NCBI RefSeq assembly: GCF_900101845.1
Contig: NZ_FNAM01000015.1
Span: 1-64,000, forward strand
Direction: 5' to 3'
DNA: 64,000 nt
DNA from: Sporomusa acidovorans
GTDB lineage: Bacteria; Bacillota; Negativicutes; Sporomusales; Sporomusaceae
Shown here piece after piece: positions 17,886 through 26,421 of the stretch. Below the pieces are notes generated by a model that saw nothing but the letters and a program-made list of their open reading frames with translations, made no database searches and was not told the origin of the DNA. The number at the start of each line of letters is the position of its first letter. The stretch's first letter is position 1. A program made the position numbers and the translations under genes.

Positions 17886-17988
17886 TGTACGCCCAGCAGG
17901 GGGCGTCATCTATGACACACACAATCTGAAGGATGCTGGCGGCAAACATTTGACCCGAGGTACACGAACCCAAAGGAGAGAGGAACCT

Positions 17989-18177
17989 ATGCGTTCGCGC
18001 AATGAGCAAAGAAAGCCGCCAACTTCATACGAAGGTTCGCGGCAAAAAGTAGCGGTGAAACCGCAAGGGTATGCCGGAGCGCCGAGCTCATCGCGGCCCA
18101 TGGGCTATGGCTCGGGACACAAACAATGCCCTCGACACTTCCTAATGGAAGAATCGAGGGCTGAAGAGCTTACTTGA
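17989..18177 (+). CDS. Possible 62-residue basic peptide downstream of the riboswitch, or part of a structured RNA
   Basis: A frame from ATG 17989 (begins MRSRNEQRKPPTSYEG) has a strong AAAGGAGAG 9 bases upstream. No family is recognised. The same stretch is rich in complementary arms: GGCGGC near 17940 with GCCGCC near 18016, GCGGTGAAACCGC, and GCCCTCGA/TCGAGGGC at 18128-18161. A run of eight T lies near 18181. It could equally be a structured RNA with its own terminator. The protein reading is tentative. Confidence 0.35.
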   Translation: MRSRNEQRKPPTSYEGSRQKVAVKPQGYAGAPSSSRPMGYGSGHKQCPRHFLMEESRAEELT

Positions 18178-18234
18178 GCGGTTTTTTTTATTACTCTTGA
18201 TTAGAAATTTTGTCTAAATTAAATAAATATGTTC

Positions 18235-18330
18235 TGTAAAACGGGGAAGTCGAGGAAGGAGTCGACGCTGTCACGCAACCGTGACAGACAAATTAGCCTG
18301 AAGTCGGAATGCAGTTTACAGGATTTTCCT
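18235..18330 (+). ncRNA. Probable second cobalamin-riboswitch-like leader
   Basis: The order GGGGAAG, GGAAGGAGTCGACGCTG, CACGCAACCGTGACAG and AGCCTGAAGTCGGAATGC parallels the short form of cobalamin riboswitches (CCGCAACTGTGA, then AGCC-GAA-TGC). It lies just upstream of the Rep_3-like gene and the TonB receptor. The match is by eye and several core bases differ. Confidence 0.4.
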
Positions 18331-18423
18331 TTAAGTCGGCGCATGACAGGCGGAAAATGCAGTTATTTTTACAAAACTGTGAAAGGGTTTATTCCCCTTG
18401 TGCTCAAATATGGAGGTTTTATC

Positions 18424-19050
18424 TTGGAAAGCGACGAGAACGTAATAGAAGTATTATGCGACAGAAGAATAACGTTGATAGAAAGACTTACTTTAAGCCA
18501 GCGGCTTCTGGTACAAAGAATGCTTCTTTTTGTAAAAAACGGACATACTCACAAATTTGTCTACAAGGCAAGTTTTTGTGATTTTAAGAAAATGCAGTAT
18601 AAATACCTTGCTATGACAGGCAGGACTTATGAATTTCAAGACTTTTGCAATGATTTGTCCGAGATGGCTCAAAAAAGTGTTGAATATTACAACGAAGCCG
18701 GTGAAAAAGTTCGTCTGACATGGGTCATGAATGTCAAGATTAATAAATATTTTGCAAGCATAAAGTATAACCTGCCCAAAAAGTTATCCAGACTTTACCT
18801 GCATTTTGAAGGTAAGGCTTTTATCCTTTTTCTTCTGGATTTTATGGAATTAGAAAACAGGTATGCCAGGCGATTGTTTCACTTTATCTCCCTGTGCCGG
18901 AACAGCAGAATAACCTGTCATAAGGCAGAGGATATGCTGAAATACTTCGGAGTTTCTAAATCGGAAAGTATAGAGGATTTTTTGAAGGAAATCATTCAGC
19001 CGGCTATACAGGAAATAACGGATAAAAGTTTGTTTAGTTCTGGAATTTGA
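18424..19050 (+). CDS. Rep_3-superfamily replication-initiator-like protein
   Basis: About 208 residues from TTG 18424, chosen because GGAGG lies 7 bases upstream; the frame extending to 18229 would translate the leader RNA. The pattern of an N-terminal winged helix (IERLTLSQRLLVQRMLLFV), central strands (LTWVMNVKINKYFASIKY) and the segment RYARRLFHFISL...EDFLKEIIQPAIQEI resembles Rep_3/RepB plasmid initiators. The C-terminus is shorter than usual. No iterons were seen nearby, so it may be a domesticated or relic initiator. Its location between a riboswitch-like leader and a TonB receptor is unexplained. Confidence 0.5.
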   Translation: MESDENVIEVLCDRRITLIERLTLSQRLLVQRMLLFVKNGHTHKFVYKASFCDFKKMQYKYLAMTGRTYEFQDFCNDLSEMAQKSVEYYNEAGEKVRLTWVMNVKINKYFASIKYNLPKKLSRLYLHFEGKAFILFLLDFMELENRYARRLFHFISLCRNSRITCHKAEDMLKYFGVSKSESIEDFLKEIIQPAIQEITDKSLFSSGI

Positions 19051-19201
19051 CTGCCGAAATATTTGAAAAGGAGGGCGTGCCATATGTCAGAATAGCTTTT
19101 GTTTCTGCGGTTAAAAATTATATGTCGGATTGTACAAGCAGCCATAAGAAACCTAAGAAAATTAAATCAGAGAAGTGGATCAAATGCTAGGAGGCTTAGC
19201 C

Positions 19202-22000
19202 ATGTATAGAAAACGGGAACTAGAGAAGAAAATAGTTATAACTCTTCTCTTAGGCTTAAGTTGCACAGGAATGGGATACGCAGAAAAAGTCAGCGATGGA
19301 AGCGATGGACCCAGCTTTGATTTGGGGACCATTACGGTCGAGGCAAAACGTCCGGATTGGGAAAGCAAGCTTTCGCCTGGCACAGTCACTGTTATCCGTC
19401 CGGATGACTACGAAGGTGAACAAAAGGATTTGTCTGAATTATTGAAAATGGTACCTGGTGTACATGTGCGTGAACTAAACGGCAAGGGACAGTATACTAC
19501 TGTAAGTGTGCGGGGATCAACAGCTGCGCAGGTTGGGGTTTTTGTTGATGGTGTGCTTTATAATTTGGGCGGTGATGCTGCTGTAGATATTTCTACGATT
19601 CCTGTTAAGAACGTGGAACGCATAGAAGTTTACCGTGGCTATATTCCAGCTCGTTTCGGAGGGACATATATCGGCGGGGTAATTAATATTGTCACCAAAA
19701 GACCGTCTAAGCCTAATGTGTCGGCTAGCTTCGGGAAAAGCTCTTATGGCGGCTATAAAGGAAGCCTCCAGATAGATGCGCCTTTAGGAAAAGGAAGTTT
19801 TATGCTAGGCGTTAACCGTGATCAAAGCCAAGGGGACTTCAGATATCAAAATTACAATAACGATGAAGCCGTGGTATCCTATCAAAAGGTAATTGATGTG
19901 GAGCAAGGTTATATTGACTCCGCCTATGCCAGCGCGATAACAACTACTTTTAGTGCTTTAAAGGTTACTGAAATAAATGGCCATACTGCCGAGTACTATG
20001 CAAGTAATCTTGCGGAATGGAATACCTATCTTGCATCCAATGCGGCGTATAGTGCGGCATACGATACGGTAATTGCCGCAACATCAAGCACGTTAAGTGT
20101 AAATAAAATTGGCTCGCGTCTTTATAGCCTGAGCGATTATAATATAAGCAGTAATCCTAAATACACGTATGTTAAAGAAAGCTTAAGTGTCGCTGAACTG
20201 GCGATGGTTACACCTGTGTTGGCTTATGCCAGTGCATCGGAACGTGCGGCATACATCCAATCTATGATTAATAACGGAACATATACATATGCTGACTATT
20301 GGAATTTATATGTCAAGCTTACTTCACTGCAAAAATTATCATATACCTATGGGGTGCCTCTCTCCAATGCAAAAAGGCTGGCAGCCATTGAAAAATATAA
20401 ATCTTTGCAAGAAAAATACGGCGATGGCACACGCTACAGAAAATATAACGACTACAAAAACACGGATGTTATTGCAAAATGGCAGGATGACCACTGGCTT
20501 GCCAAGGCAACTTGGAAGGAGATCGACAGGCATCTTCCGCGCAGCCTCATGTGGCAGAACAGTCCCAGTGCCGTGGTTGATACCGATATTCCCAGCTTTG
20601 CCAATGCCCGGACGAAGCAGACCATTATAAGCAAAGAAGCCCTGGTTGGCCGCCGCGATACGATAGGTAATCTGGAATGGGGCTGGAATATAAATTATCT
20701 CAATCAGGCCAAACGGTATAAATGTGAAAATTGGAAAGATCTGGACAAATTTTACAAATGGTTTTACGACACAGACAACGTACAAGACATGTACAGCAAG
20801 ATTCCTATGCGCAAGTGGAGTGTTTATGACAGCAGACGTTGGGGGACATCTATAGATGGTACGTATAAAGCAGGTAATAATCATATGTTGGAGTTTATGA
20901 TAAATTATTCTGATGAGAATATGGACGTAAAGGGATCAGGGATTACTGACGGGACTTTGGAAACAGGATATTCTTCTACTAACCGTTATCGTACTGATTA
21001 TACGCAAAAGTTGTTTAATGTCCAGTTGCAGGATACTATAACACTGAATAAGAGAGGAGATTTATGGCTTACTCCGAGCATTCGTTATAACCAGTCTGAA
21101 ATAAACAGCGGTAAGGCTGTGGGGTGGGCAACTAATGTGGGAACTCCGCCGGAATGGATGTTCGACAGTATTGACCAGCAGGATAATAAGGTAACATGGC
21201 AACTGGCTCTTAAAAAGCAGATCAATGAAAATTTAACTTTGCGGACTACCTGCGGAACTTATTACCGGTTGCTTAATCTTTATGAAATTGCCGGCGATGG
21301 CGGCAGCATTCTTCCAGCACCAATCAGCAGCAACAGCGCGGTTAAAAGCCTTAATTTTCCTGTACCTGAAGAAGGAAAACAGTTTGATATTAGTGCCATC
21401 TGGAATGGCAGGGCTTTAGGAGCGGACAGCAAAGTTCAGTTGACATATTTTTATCGCAATGCAGATAAATTGCTGATGCTGTGGCGATATGGCTATGATT
21501 ATTGGAGTTACACAAATACTTCTAACGGCAAGGCCAAGGGCGTTGAAATTCAAACAGATATGTCATGGAAAAAATGGGATTTGAATCTGGGAGCAACTTA
21601 TCTGAAGGCATCTGCCGCCCGCTGGAATGATTCACCTGCTGTAGGTCAAACCAGTGCTGATTCTTATTCTGTACATCAGACTTATACTCCGGAATGGGAA
21701 GGCTTCTGCAGATTAGGTTATAGGCCTGATAAAAAGACAATGCTTTTTGGCGAAATAAAGTATGTTGATGAAATGTATACCTCATATGATAAAAATATAC
21801 CGAGCGTGCAAGATTCTTTAACTACAGTGGGTCTTGGGATAAAACACCAATTCGGCAAAGATTTTCAGGCAGTTGTCGGGTGCAGTGACATCTTTAATAA
21901 AGGACCACAACTGAAAGTACACGAAGGCAACATGACTTATAACGCGGATTATCCTTTGCAGGGACGTACTTATTACACGACCTTACAGTATAAATTTTAA
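19202..22000 (+). CDS. TonB-dependent outer-membrane receptor with a large barrel insertion
   Basis: A 932-residue exported receptor from ATG 19202 (GGAGG 7 bases upstream). It has a signal peptide (LLLGLSCTGMGYA), a possible TonB box GTITVEAKR, a plug domain (LSELLKMVPGVHVRE, VSVRGSTAAQVGVFVDG, VERIEVYRGYIPARFGG, GGVINIVTKRP) and a beta-barrel ending in phenylalanine. An Ala/Ser/Tyr-rich helical insertion spans about residues 215-420 early in the barrel, making it some 300 residues longer than BtuB-class receptors. Tandem cobalamin-type leaders upstream suggest corrinoid uptake, but siderophore transport is not excluded. No TonB/ExbBD genes lie in the window. Confidence 0.85.
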   Translation: MYRKRELEKKIVITLLLGLSCTGMGYAEKVSDGSDGPSFDLGTITVEAKRPDWESKLSPGTVTVIRPDDYEGEQKDLSELLKMVPGVHVRELNGKGQYTTVSVRGSTAAQVGVFVDGVLYNLGGDAAVDISTIPVKNVERIEVYRGYIPARFGGTYIGGVINIVTKRPSKPNVSASFGKSSYGGYKGSLQIDAPLGKGSFMLGVNRDQSQGDFRYQNYNNDEAVVSYQKVIDVEQGYIDSAYASAITTTFSALKVTEINGHTAEYYASNLAEWNTYLASNAAYSAAYDTVIAATSSTLSVNKIGSRLYSLSDYNISSNPKYTYVKESLSVAELAMVTPVLAYASASERAAYIQSMINNGTYTYADYWNLYVKLTSLQKLSYTYGVPLSNAKRLAAIEKYKSLQEKYGDGTRYRKYNDYKNTDVIAKWQDDHWLAKATWKEIDRHLPRSLMWQNSPSAVVDTDIPSFANARTKQTIISKEALVGRRDTIGNLEWGWNINYLNQAKRYKCENWKDLDKFYKWFYDTDNVQDMYSKIPMRKWSVYDSRRWGTSIDGTYKAGNNHMLEFMINYSDENMDVKGSGITDGTLETGYSSTNRYRTDYTQKLFNVQLQDTITLNKRGDLWLTPSIRYNQSEINSGKAVGWATNVGTPPEWMFDSIDQQDNKVTWQLALKKQINENLTLRTTCGTYYRLLNLYEIAGDGGSILPAPISSNSAVKSLNFPVPEEGKQFDISAIWNGRALGADSKVQLTYFYRNADKLLMLWRYGYDYWSYTNTSNGKAKGVEIQTDMSWKKWDLNLGATYLKASAARWNDSPAVGQTSADSYSVHQTYTPEWEGFCRLGYRPDKKTMLFGEIKYVDEMYTSYDKNIPSVQDSLTTVGLGIKHQFGKDFQAVVGCSDIFNKGPQLKVHEGNMTYNADYPLQGRTYYTTLQYKF

Positions 22001-22319
22001 AATGCTTTTTGGACAGATTATTGCTAATAATTCATTCTGTATGCCGCCTAAAGCGCAGCTATACATTTTACGGTCGTGCAGTTCTAACGAACGTTGCTAA
22101 TGCCGTTTAGCCTCCTGGTATTACCATTCCTGTATTCTCGTACTGTTCCTTTCCGTATGGCAGGGGACAGTACGAATTATTTGGCGTATTTGTTTACGGT
22201 ATGGAGCTAAATAGCGGCAGTGGTACGGAAGCATTGTGTCGTAATAAGACGAGGCGAATTTTAGTTGGTGGAAAGCTATAGTAATATTGGCGGTTTTAAT
22301 CGACAAGGAGGAAAAATTA
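22001..22319. other. Gap after the TonB receptor
   Basis: No gene or clear terminator is seen. A weak inverted pair (CCTGTATTCTCGTACTGTTCC near 22130 against GGGGACAGTACGAAT near 22165) could form a hairpin. The last 15 bases hold the AAGGAGG ribosome-binding site of the next gene. Confidence 0.4.
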
Positions 22320-22850
22320 ATGCGAAAGATACTAATGCTTTTTTTGATGGTCTGCGTTATTTTGCCATGCCTGCAAGCACGTGCGGCAGAAAAGACGGAA
22401 AAAGCGGACACAATTTGGGAGATGGAAATATCTGGAGAAAGAAAATTAACGTCGGAGGAAGAGGAAAGAAGTAGATGGATTGGTGTTTTCGCTAATGATA
22501 TAGGGAGTTATCTGTTTGACAAGAAATCTTTAGCACGGGTAGAAAATAAAAAAGATCAGATAAAAGTGCTTGGAAGAACTATATTTAATAGCCCTGAAGT
22601 ATTAGAGCAACTTCAAAGTCAATACAAAACAAAACTTCCAGCAGATGATAAAGTCGGTTTTAGTGACATTCAGATGATTTTCAATGTGGAAAAAAGGAAA
22701 TATGCTGTTACAGAAACAAAATTATTTAGTGAGCATGGCATTTTACTGGAGGATATTGTTGCGAAAGAGGTTCTTTTTAAACCGGTGCCTGTTAAAACTT
22801 TCGCTGATTCAATGTATGAAATAGCGAAATTGTTTAACCAAAACCAATAA
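22320..22850 (+). CDS. Small exported protein of unknown function
   Basis: A 176-residue protein from ATG 22320, preceded by AAGGAGG. A signal peptide covers about residues 1-22 (ILMLFLMVCVILPCLQARAA). The mature part has alternating beta-type segments (SYLFDKKSLARVE, IKVLGRTIF, MIFNVEKRKYAVTE) resembling the surface-adhesin-E-like pattern common in Negativicutes exported proteins. It is probably periplasmic or surface located. No function is assigned. Confidence 0.7.
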   Translation: MRKILMLFLMVCVILPCLQARAAEKTEKADTIWEMEISGERKLTSEEEERSRWIGVFANDIGSYLFDKKSLARVENKKDQIKVLGRTIFNSPEVLEQLQSQYKTKLPADDKVGFSDIQMIFNVEKRKYAVTETKLFSEHGILLEDIVAKEVLFKPVPVKTFADSMYEIAKLFNQNQ

Positions 22851-23166
22851 AGAGTTGGGAGGCAGGCCACAAATCTTTAAACAATAAGGATAAAAGAATT
22901 ATGTGTAACATTGGTATGCTGATTTTATGTTTTCGGCGATGAGTGAAGTAAAAGGGACTGTTCGTGCGCCACGCAGGGGCGCATCATAGAAGAAGCAAGG
23001 GGACGTAGAATCTGCTTCGTAACAACACTTGATTTTATGCTTTCTGGAGGGGGAGCGGGGCCTGGCACAACAGAAGCAAAGTGTACGTCCGAAACCACTG
23101 AAAAAGTCAATAAATAAACAAACCTCCCTCTATTATGGTAAAATATAACTGTAGATATTTGCCGGA
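22851..23166. other. Gap before the transposase remnant
   Basis: No gene. It holds a GGGACTGTTCGTGCGCC segment with a GCGCC...GGGGCGC hairpin (22970-22990), resembling one at 17887-17908 (CGCCCAGCAGGGGGCG), and a G-rich stretch near 23045-23065. A possible IS left end lies shortly before 23160. Confidence 0.4.
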
Positions 23167-23181
23167 ATGGAGGGTTTTACT

Positions 23182-23980
23182 TTGCTTAGACATGTGCCGC
23201 AACAATTAAGCATATATAGCGTACTCTATGACAAAATTTCCAACGACCATATACTGAAGATTATCGCTGCCAATGTTGATTTCAGTTTTATTAACGATTT
23301 GCTAAAAGATTCATATTGTAAGCACCTGGGGCGGCCTGCTAAAGAGCCCGAAATGCTAGCGAAGTTACTTATCTTGCAATATCTATATAACTTATCCGAT
23401 GTCAAAGTCATTGAAGAAGCTAGACTAAACTTAGCCTATATGTGGTTTTTGGGACTAAATCCCGAAGATGATTTGCCAGAAGCCAGTCTACTTACCAAGT
23501 TTAGGAGACATAGATTAAAAGAAACAAGTGTGGATGATATTATCCAGGAAGTGGTCCGGCAATGCGTAAAAAAGGGCATTCTTAAAGATACGGGCCTGAG
23601 CTTTGATGCCACTCATACCAATGCCAATACAATTAAAAAAGTTCCGGAAAGAATCATGAAGCACCTAGCTAGAAGAATCATAAGGGCTATTGAGGAAGAA
23701 AACGGAGAAATTCCATCCGAGCTCATTGGGGAAGTTCCCAACTACAAGCTCATAGAGGACCACAACGAAGCGAAGCAGATTATGAAGACATATTTAGAAA
23801 ACCTAATCAGTAAAGCCGAAAACCATGTAGATCTCTCCATTCTGCCCAGTAGCCAACAAGCTGTTAACGAAGCAAGGCAAATATTACAAGATCCTAAATT
23901 TATCATACAAAAAGGAATCCGGTCACTTGTAGATAAAGATGCCCGTGTGGGGTACAAATCTCAAACAGACAGCTTAGGGG
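23182..23980 (+). pseudogene. IS1182-type transposase, truncated
   Basis: From TTG 23182 (GGAGGG upstream) the frame encodes the N-terminal DUF772-type domain (LGRPAKEPEMLAKLLILQYL, LPEASLLTKFRRHR) and the first catalytic block GLSFDATHTNAN of IS1182-family DDE transposases. Homology stops at GYKSQTDS, near residue 265, where family members continue for about 200 more residues with the other catalytic acids. The frame then reads into a REP-like hairpin (23985) and unrelated sequence. The element is inactive. Confidence 0.8.
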
Positions 23981-23984
23981 ACAA

Positions 23985-24005
23985 AGGGACAGGTTCCTTG
24001 TCCCT
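23985..24005. repeat. REP-like palindrome at the truncation point of the transposase
   Basis: AGGGACA and TGTCCCT arms flank GGTTCCT. It sits exactly between the end of transposase homology and the start of an unrelated antisense remnant. Confidence 0.55.
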
Positions 24006-24021
24006 CCTTCACCTGCCCGCT

Positions 24022-24345
24022 TCACATGGCTGCAAAGTTGGACCCAACGTCAATTACCGCTCCGCCTAACGATACACTCAGGCCGCTTTGCTTGAATTCA
24101 TACTTGTATTGGCTATCATAGGTATTGATGGTGTTGTCAATACTCACATTCTTACCGGCGATGTTGGTATCTTTGCCGCTGACAACCGTTGTGCCTTCGC
24201 TGGTACGTTGACGTTACCGGCAATAGAACCTACTGCGCTGCCGATTTCATCTTTGACTTGTTCGTTCAAGGTTGTGGTGGTGGATTGCTTGCCGATGGTA
24301 AAACCAAGGCCGCCGCCACTAAAGAGGCCAGATTTTTTACTTTTT
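24022..24345 (-). pseudogene. Remnant of a filamentous-hemagglutinin/CdiA-type exoprotein gene
   Basis: Minus-strand translation from about 24345 gives KKSGLFSGGGLGFTIGKQ and then NEQVKDEIGSAVGSIAGNV. After a one-base frameshift it continues TVVSGKDTNIAGKNVSIDNT and VSLGGAV to a stop at 24022-24024. These are typical of the repeat and pretoxin region of two-partner-secretion hemagglutinin or contact-dependent inhibition proteins, which run to thousands of residues. Only about 105 codons remain, without start or toxin tip. Confidence 0.65.
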
Positions 24346-24346
24346 A

Positions 24347-24376
24347 GAATGAGTTAAAGAACCGTCACCTGACTCA
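24347..24376. repeat. REP-like unit (GAACCGTCACCTGACTCA), left member of a flanking pair
   Basis: GAGTTA-AAGAACCGTCACC-TGACTCA resembles the better-preserved unit at 25460-25508. The two bracket a 1.1-kb segment holding the structured repeat region and the GNAT gene. Confidence 0.5.
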
Positions 24377-24582
24377 TTCCGTTCCGTCCGCTATTCCACG
24401 TCCCATTGACAACGCCTTTCGCCCTGCGCCGCTGCTTCGGGACATTTTGTCCAGAAGTCCCGCCCGGATTTACCCCTCCTGTTCTTTGGGGGAGGACGGG
24501 GGCGCGGGGGCAGAGCCACCGTAAAAAGCTGTCGATTACCGCCAATGTAGCGGAGCCGGTTTTGCCGTAAAATAGGGCGGTC

Positions 24583-24716
24583 GGCAACGGGGCAGGATTT
24601 TATCCTGTTCCCCGTTGTCGGCGGCGCAATGGTACAGCAAAAATCCAGCCAGTCAAGGGGTTAAGAGTGGAGATTTTGCGTCAGCAAAATACTACTCGGC
24701 CCTTGACTGGCTGGAT
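24583..24716. repeat. Nested inverted repeats of unknown origin
   Basis: Three nested or adjacent palindromes are visible: an imperfect CAACGGGG...CCCCGTTG pair (24585-24617); perfect 17-base arms at 24643-24659 and 24700-24716 (ATCCAGCCAGTCAAGGG); and, between them, ATTTTGC-GTCA-GCAAAAT (24673-24690). The surrounding 24380-24580 is unusually GC-rich. It could be the end of a mobile element or a structured RNA. No gene is recognised. Confidence 0.55.
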
Positions 24717-24813
24717 AGGCGTAGCGGCCTGATTCACAGACAATTTCATAACTGGACATTCACATTATACTTCTATTGTGACGTAAACTAATCAGCCATT
24801 TGATACTAAGATT

Positions 24814-25278
24814 TTACGAAATAGAAAGGCGCATTGTTCTGGATATAGTAGTGAATTGTTCCCGTTCGTAAAAGTTTTGCCCGATTTGGTTTTTTTCTAA
24901 TACCATTAATTCAATATATTCAAGATTGCGGGATTGCGCCCAACTTTTCGCTTTTTCTAAAAGCAAATGCCCTATCTTCTTTCTTCTATATTCTTCTTTT
25001 ACAAAAAAATCAATGATACAAGCGTATTTATGAGACTTAACAGAAGGGTATGGCGGCGTTGCGTCTTCTTCAACATGTACCAACCCAACAATTTCATTGT
25101 CAATTTCAGCTACAATAAAGTCACCAGTATTGCTGCTTATTATAGCACACGGATATTCACCGTTTTCTGTCACAGAAACATAATTTGCAGGCTGTTGACC
25201 AGCGTTATATGCAAAAAACTCCGTTAATAGGTTGCTAATCGCTTGAAGGTCATCAAGAGTTGCCAATCTTATATTCAT
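24814..25278 (-). CDS. GNAT-family N-acetyltransferase
   Basis: A 154-residue cytoplasmic protein starting at ATG 25278 (minus strand) with AAGGAGA upstream. It begins MNIRLATLDDLQAISNLL and carries the acetyl-CoA binding motif A segment EEYRRKKIGHLLLEKAKSWA, preceded by IIDFFV. The C-terminal NFYEREQF is the usual motif B. Substrate unknown. It is alone on this strand, flanked by REP-like units in a decayed region, and may be recently acquired cargo. Confidence 0.8.
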   Translation of the reverse strand: MNIRLATLDDLQAISNLLTEFFAYNAGQQPANYVSVTENGEYPCAIISSNTGDFIVAEIDNEIVGLVHVEEDATPPYPSVKSHKYACIIDFFVKEEYRRKKIGHLLLEKAKSWAQSRNLEYIELMVLEKNQIGQNFYEREQFTTISRTMRLSIS

Positions 25279-25459
25279 ATACTGTCTCCTTACCTTGTCA
25301 GCCTGATATTTCAAATGGCTACTATTGCTTACATTACTTTAATTACGAACCTATAACAAATTCATTCTACCACATAAAGCCAACCTTGTCATTTCTGTTT
25401 CTTTCTGCCCCGCTTTTTGCCTTGCCCCTTCAAATGCTTGGACTTTTGAAACACTTGAA
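25279..25459. other. Upstream region of the GNAT gene
   Basis: No gene on either strand. It contains the ribosome-binding site and presumably the promoter of the minus-strand GNAT gene, then low-complexity T/C-rich sequence up to the REP-like unit. Confidence 0.4.
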
Positions 25460-25508
25460 GTGAGTCAAGGAACCGTCCCCTGACTCACTGCTGACTCACT
25501 GACTCACT
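25460..25508. repeat. REP-like unit with AGTGAGTCA arms plus extra GACTCACT copies
   Basis: Perfect 9-base arms AGTGAGTCA/TGACTCACT flank AGGAACCGTCCCC, followed by two further direct copies of TGACTCACT. It lies at the 5' truncation point of the next gene remnant. Confidence 0.65.
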
Positions 25509-25509
25509 T

Positions 25510-26147
25510 TTAACGGACGATACACTACAGAGGTTTATACTGGCGGCGAAGCGGAGTTCCGTTTTACAGAGTATACCAAGGGGCTTCATAATACTGACCT
25601 GAGTGCGCAGAATATTATTTGGAATGACCTTTTCAGACACTATTCCCGCGCTGCTGATGGGCAACTTGTTGTTTTGAATAAAGATAAAAAAGATTTGATG
25701 AATTATGACAGCAACTCGGTTGCTTTTATCGTTGGTACGGCAAAAGCTTTAATTGGAGGTAAAAAACAAATTGTTTTGGAGAAGGCACCAAAGGAAGCTT
25801 ATGCGGATAAGACGCTGGTACCCTTGAGCGCAATTGTCCAGGTTTTCGGCGCCAAAGTGAAGTATGACTCAGATAGTAAACAAATTACCATTAGATATGG
25901 AAAAAATGTTGGGGTTTTGACTGCTGATAATCCGTTAATATCTATTAATGGGAATATTATTAGACAGATTGATTATATGAATCCGATTGTCGATGACGGC
26001 GTAGTGATGGTTCCTGTTCGACCGGTGGTTGAGCTAATTCTTGGTAAATACGTGTCTTATAGCAGCGGCGCCGTTTATATTTCAAATGATCCCTTTGTCC
26101 AGATAGGTCAAGGTACAGCACATGTATTAGGGAGAGTGCTGGAATGA
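25510..26147 (+). pseudogene. 5'-truncated stalk-domain (copper amine oxidase N-terminal-like) protein gene
   Basis: The open frame begins without a start codon immediately after the REP-like unit and runs about 210 codons to a stop at 26147. The last 110 residues (KTLVPLSAIVQVFGAKVKYD, KQITIRYG, VDDGVVMVPVRPVVELIL) match the copper-amine-oxidase N-terminal-like stalk domain common in exported Firmicute proteins. The signal peptide and preceding domain are missing. An internal ATG at 25674 could give a 157-residue product but lacks a signal sequence. Confidence 0.65.
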
Positions 26148-26270
26148 GTTTTTTTCATTAAGCATTCAAATGATATTGGCGGTTGATATTCTCGGTAACG
26201 GCATGCTCTGCAAGGTGAGTGACAAGAGGCTTGCCTACTTGTTGTTTCAATAGAATGCAGATAGCAAGGC

Positions 26271-26304
26271 GAAGTGACTGTTCAATTATGGGAACAGTCA
26301 CTTC
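26271..26304 (+). terminator. Hairpin preceding chemoreceptor copy B
   Basis: Perfect 13-base arms GAAGTGACTGTTC/GAACAGTCACTTC. It resembles the 16266-16299 hairpin in both arms and flanks (AGCAAGGCGAAGTGACTG against TCAAGGCAAAGCAACTG), suggesting it was duplicated with the block. There is no strong T-run. Confidence 0.6.
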
Positions 26305-26421
26305 CGTATATTGACTCTATTGTTCTCGTCTACTGGGCACCTTATGCCCCAAAACGTTGCTGCTTTGTTTCCATTATTTCCAACCCTGAACAATAGCAGA
26401 TTTGGATTAAGGAGAAATGTG

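Noticed and set aside
18229..18423. N-terminal extension of the Rep_3-like protein
   Set aside because: It would translate the riboswitch-like leader; the TTG at 18424 has a proper GGAGG site.
23058..23075. Possible sigma-54 promoter (TGGCACAACAGAAGCA)
   Set aside because: The -24 half is good but the -12 half reads AAGCA instead of TTGCA, and no suitable gene or activator is adjacent.
24354..24587. 77-residue minus-strand frame in the GC-rich structured segment
   Set aside because: No ribosome-binding site, composition dominated by inverted repeats, and it begins inside them.
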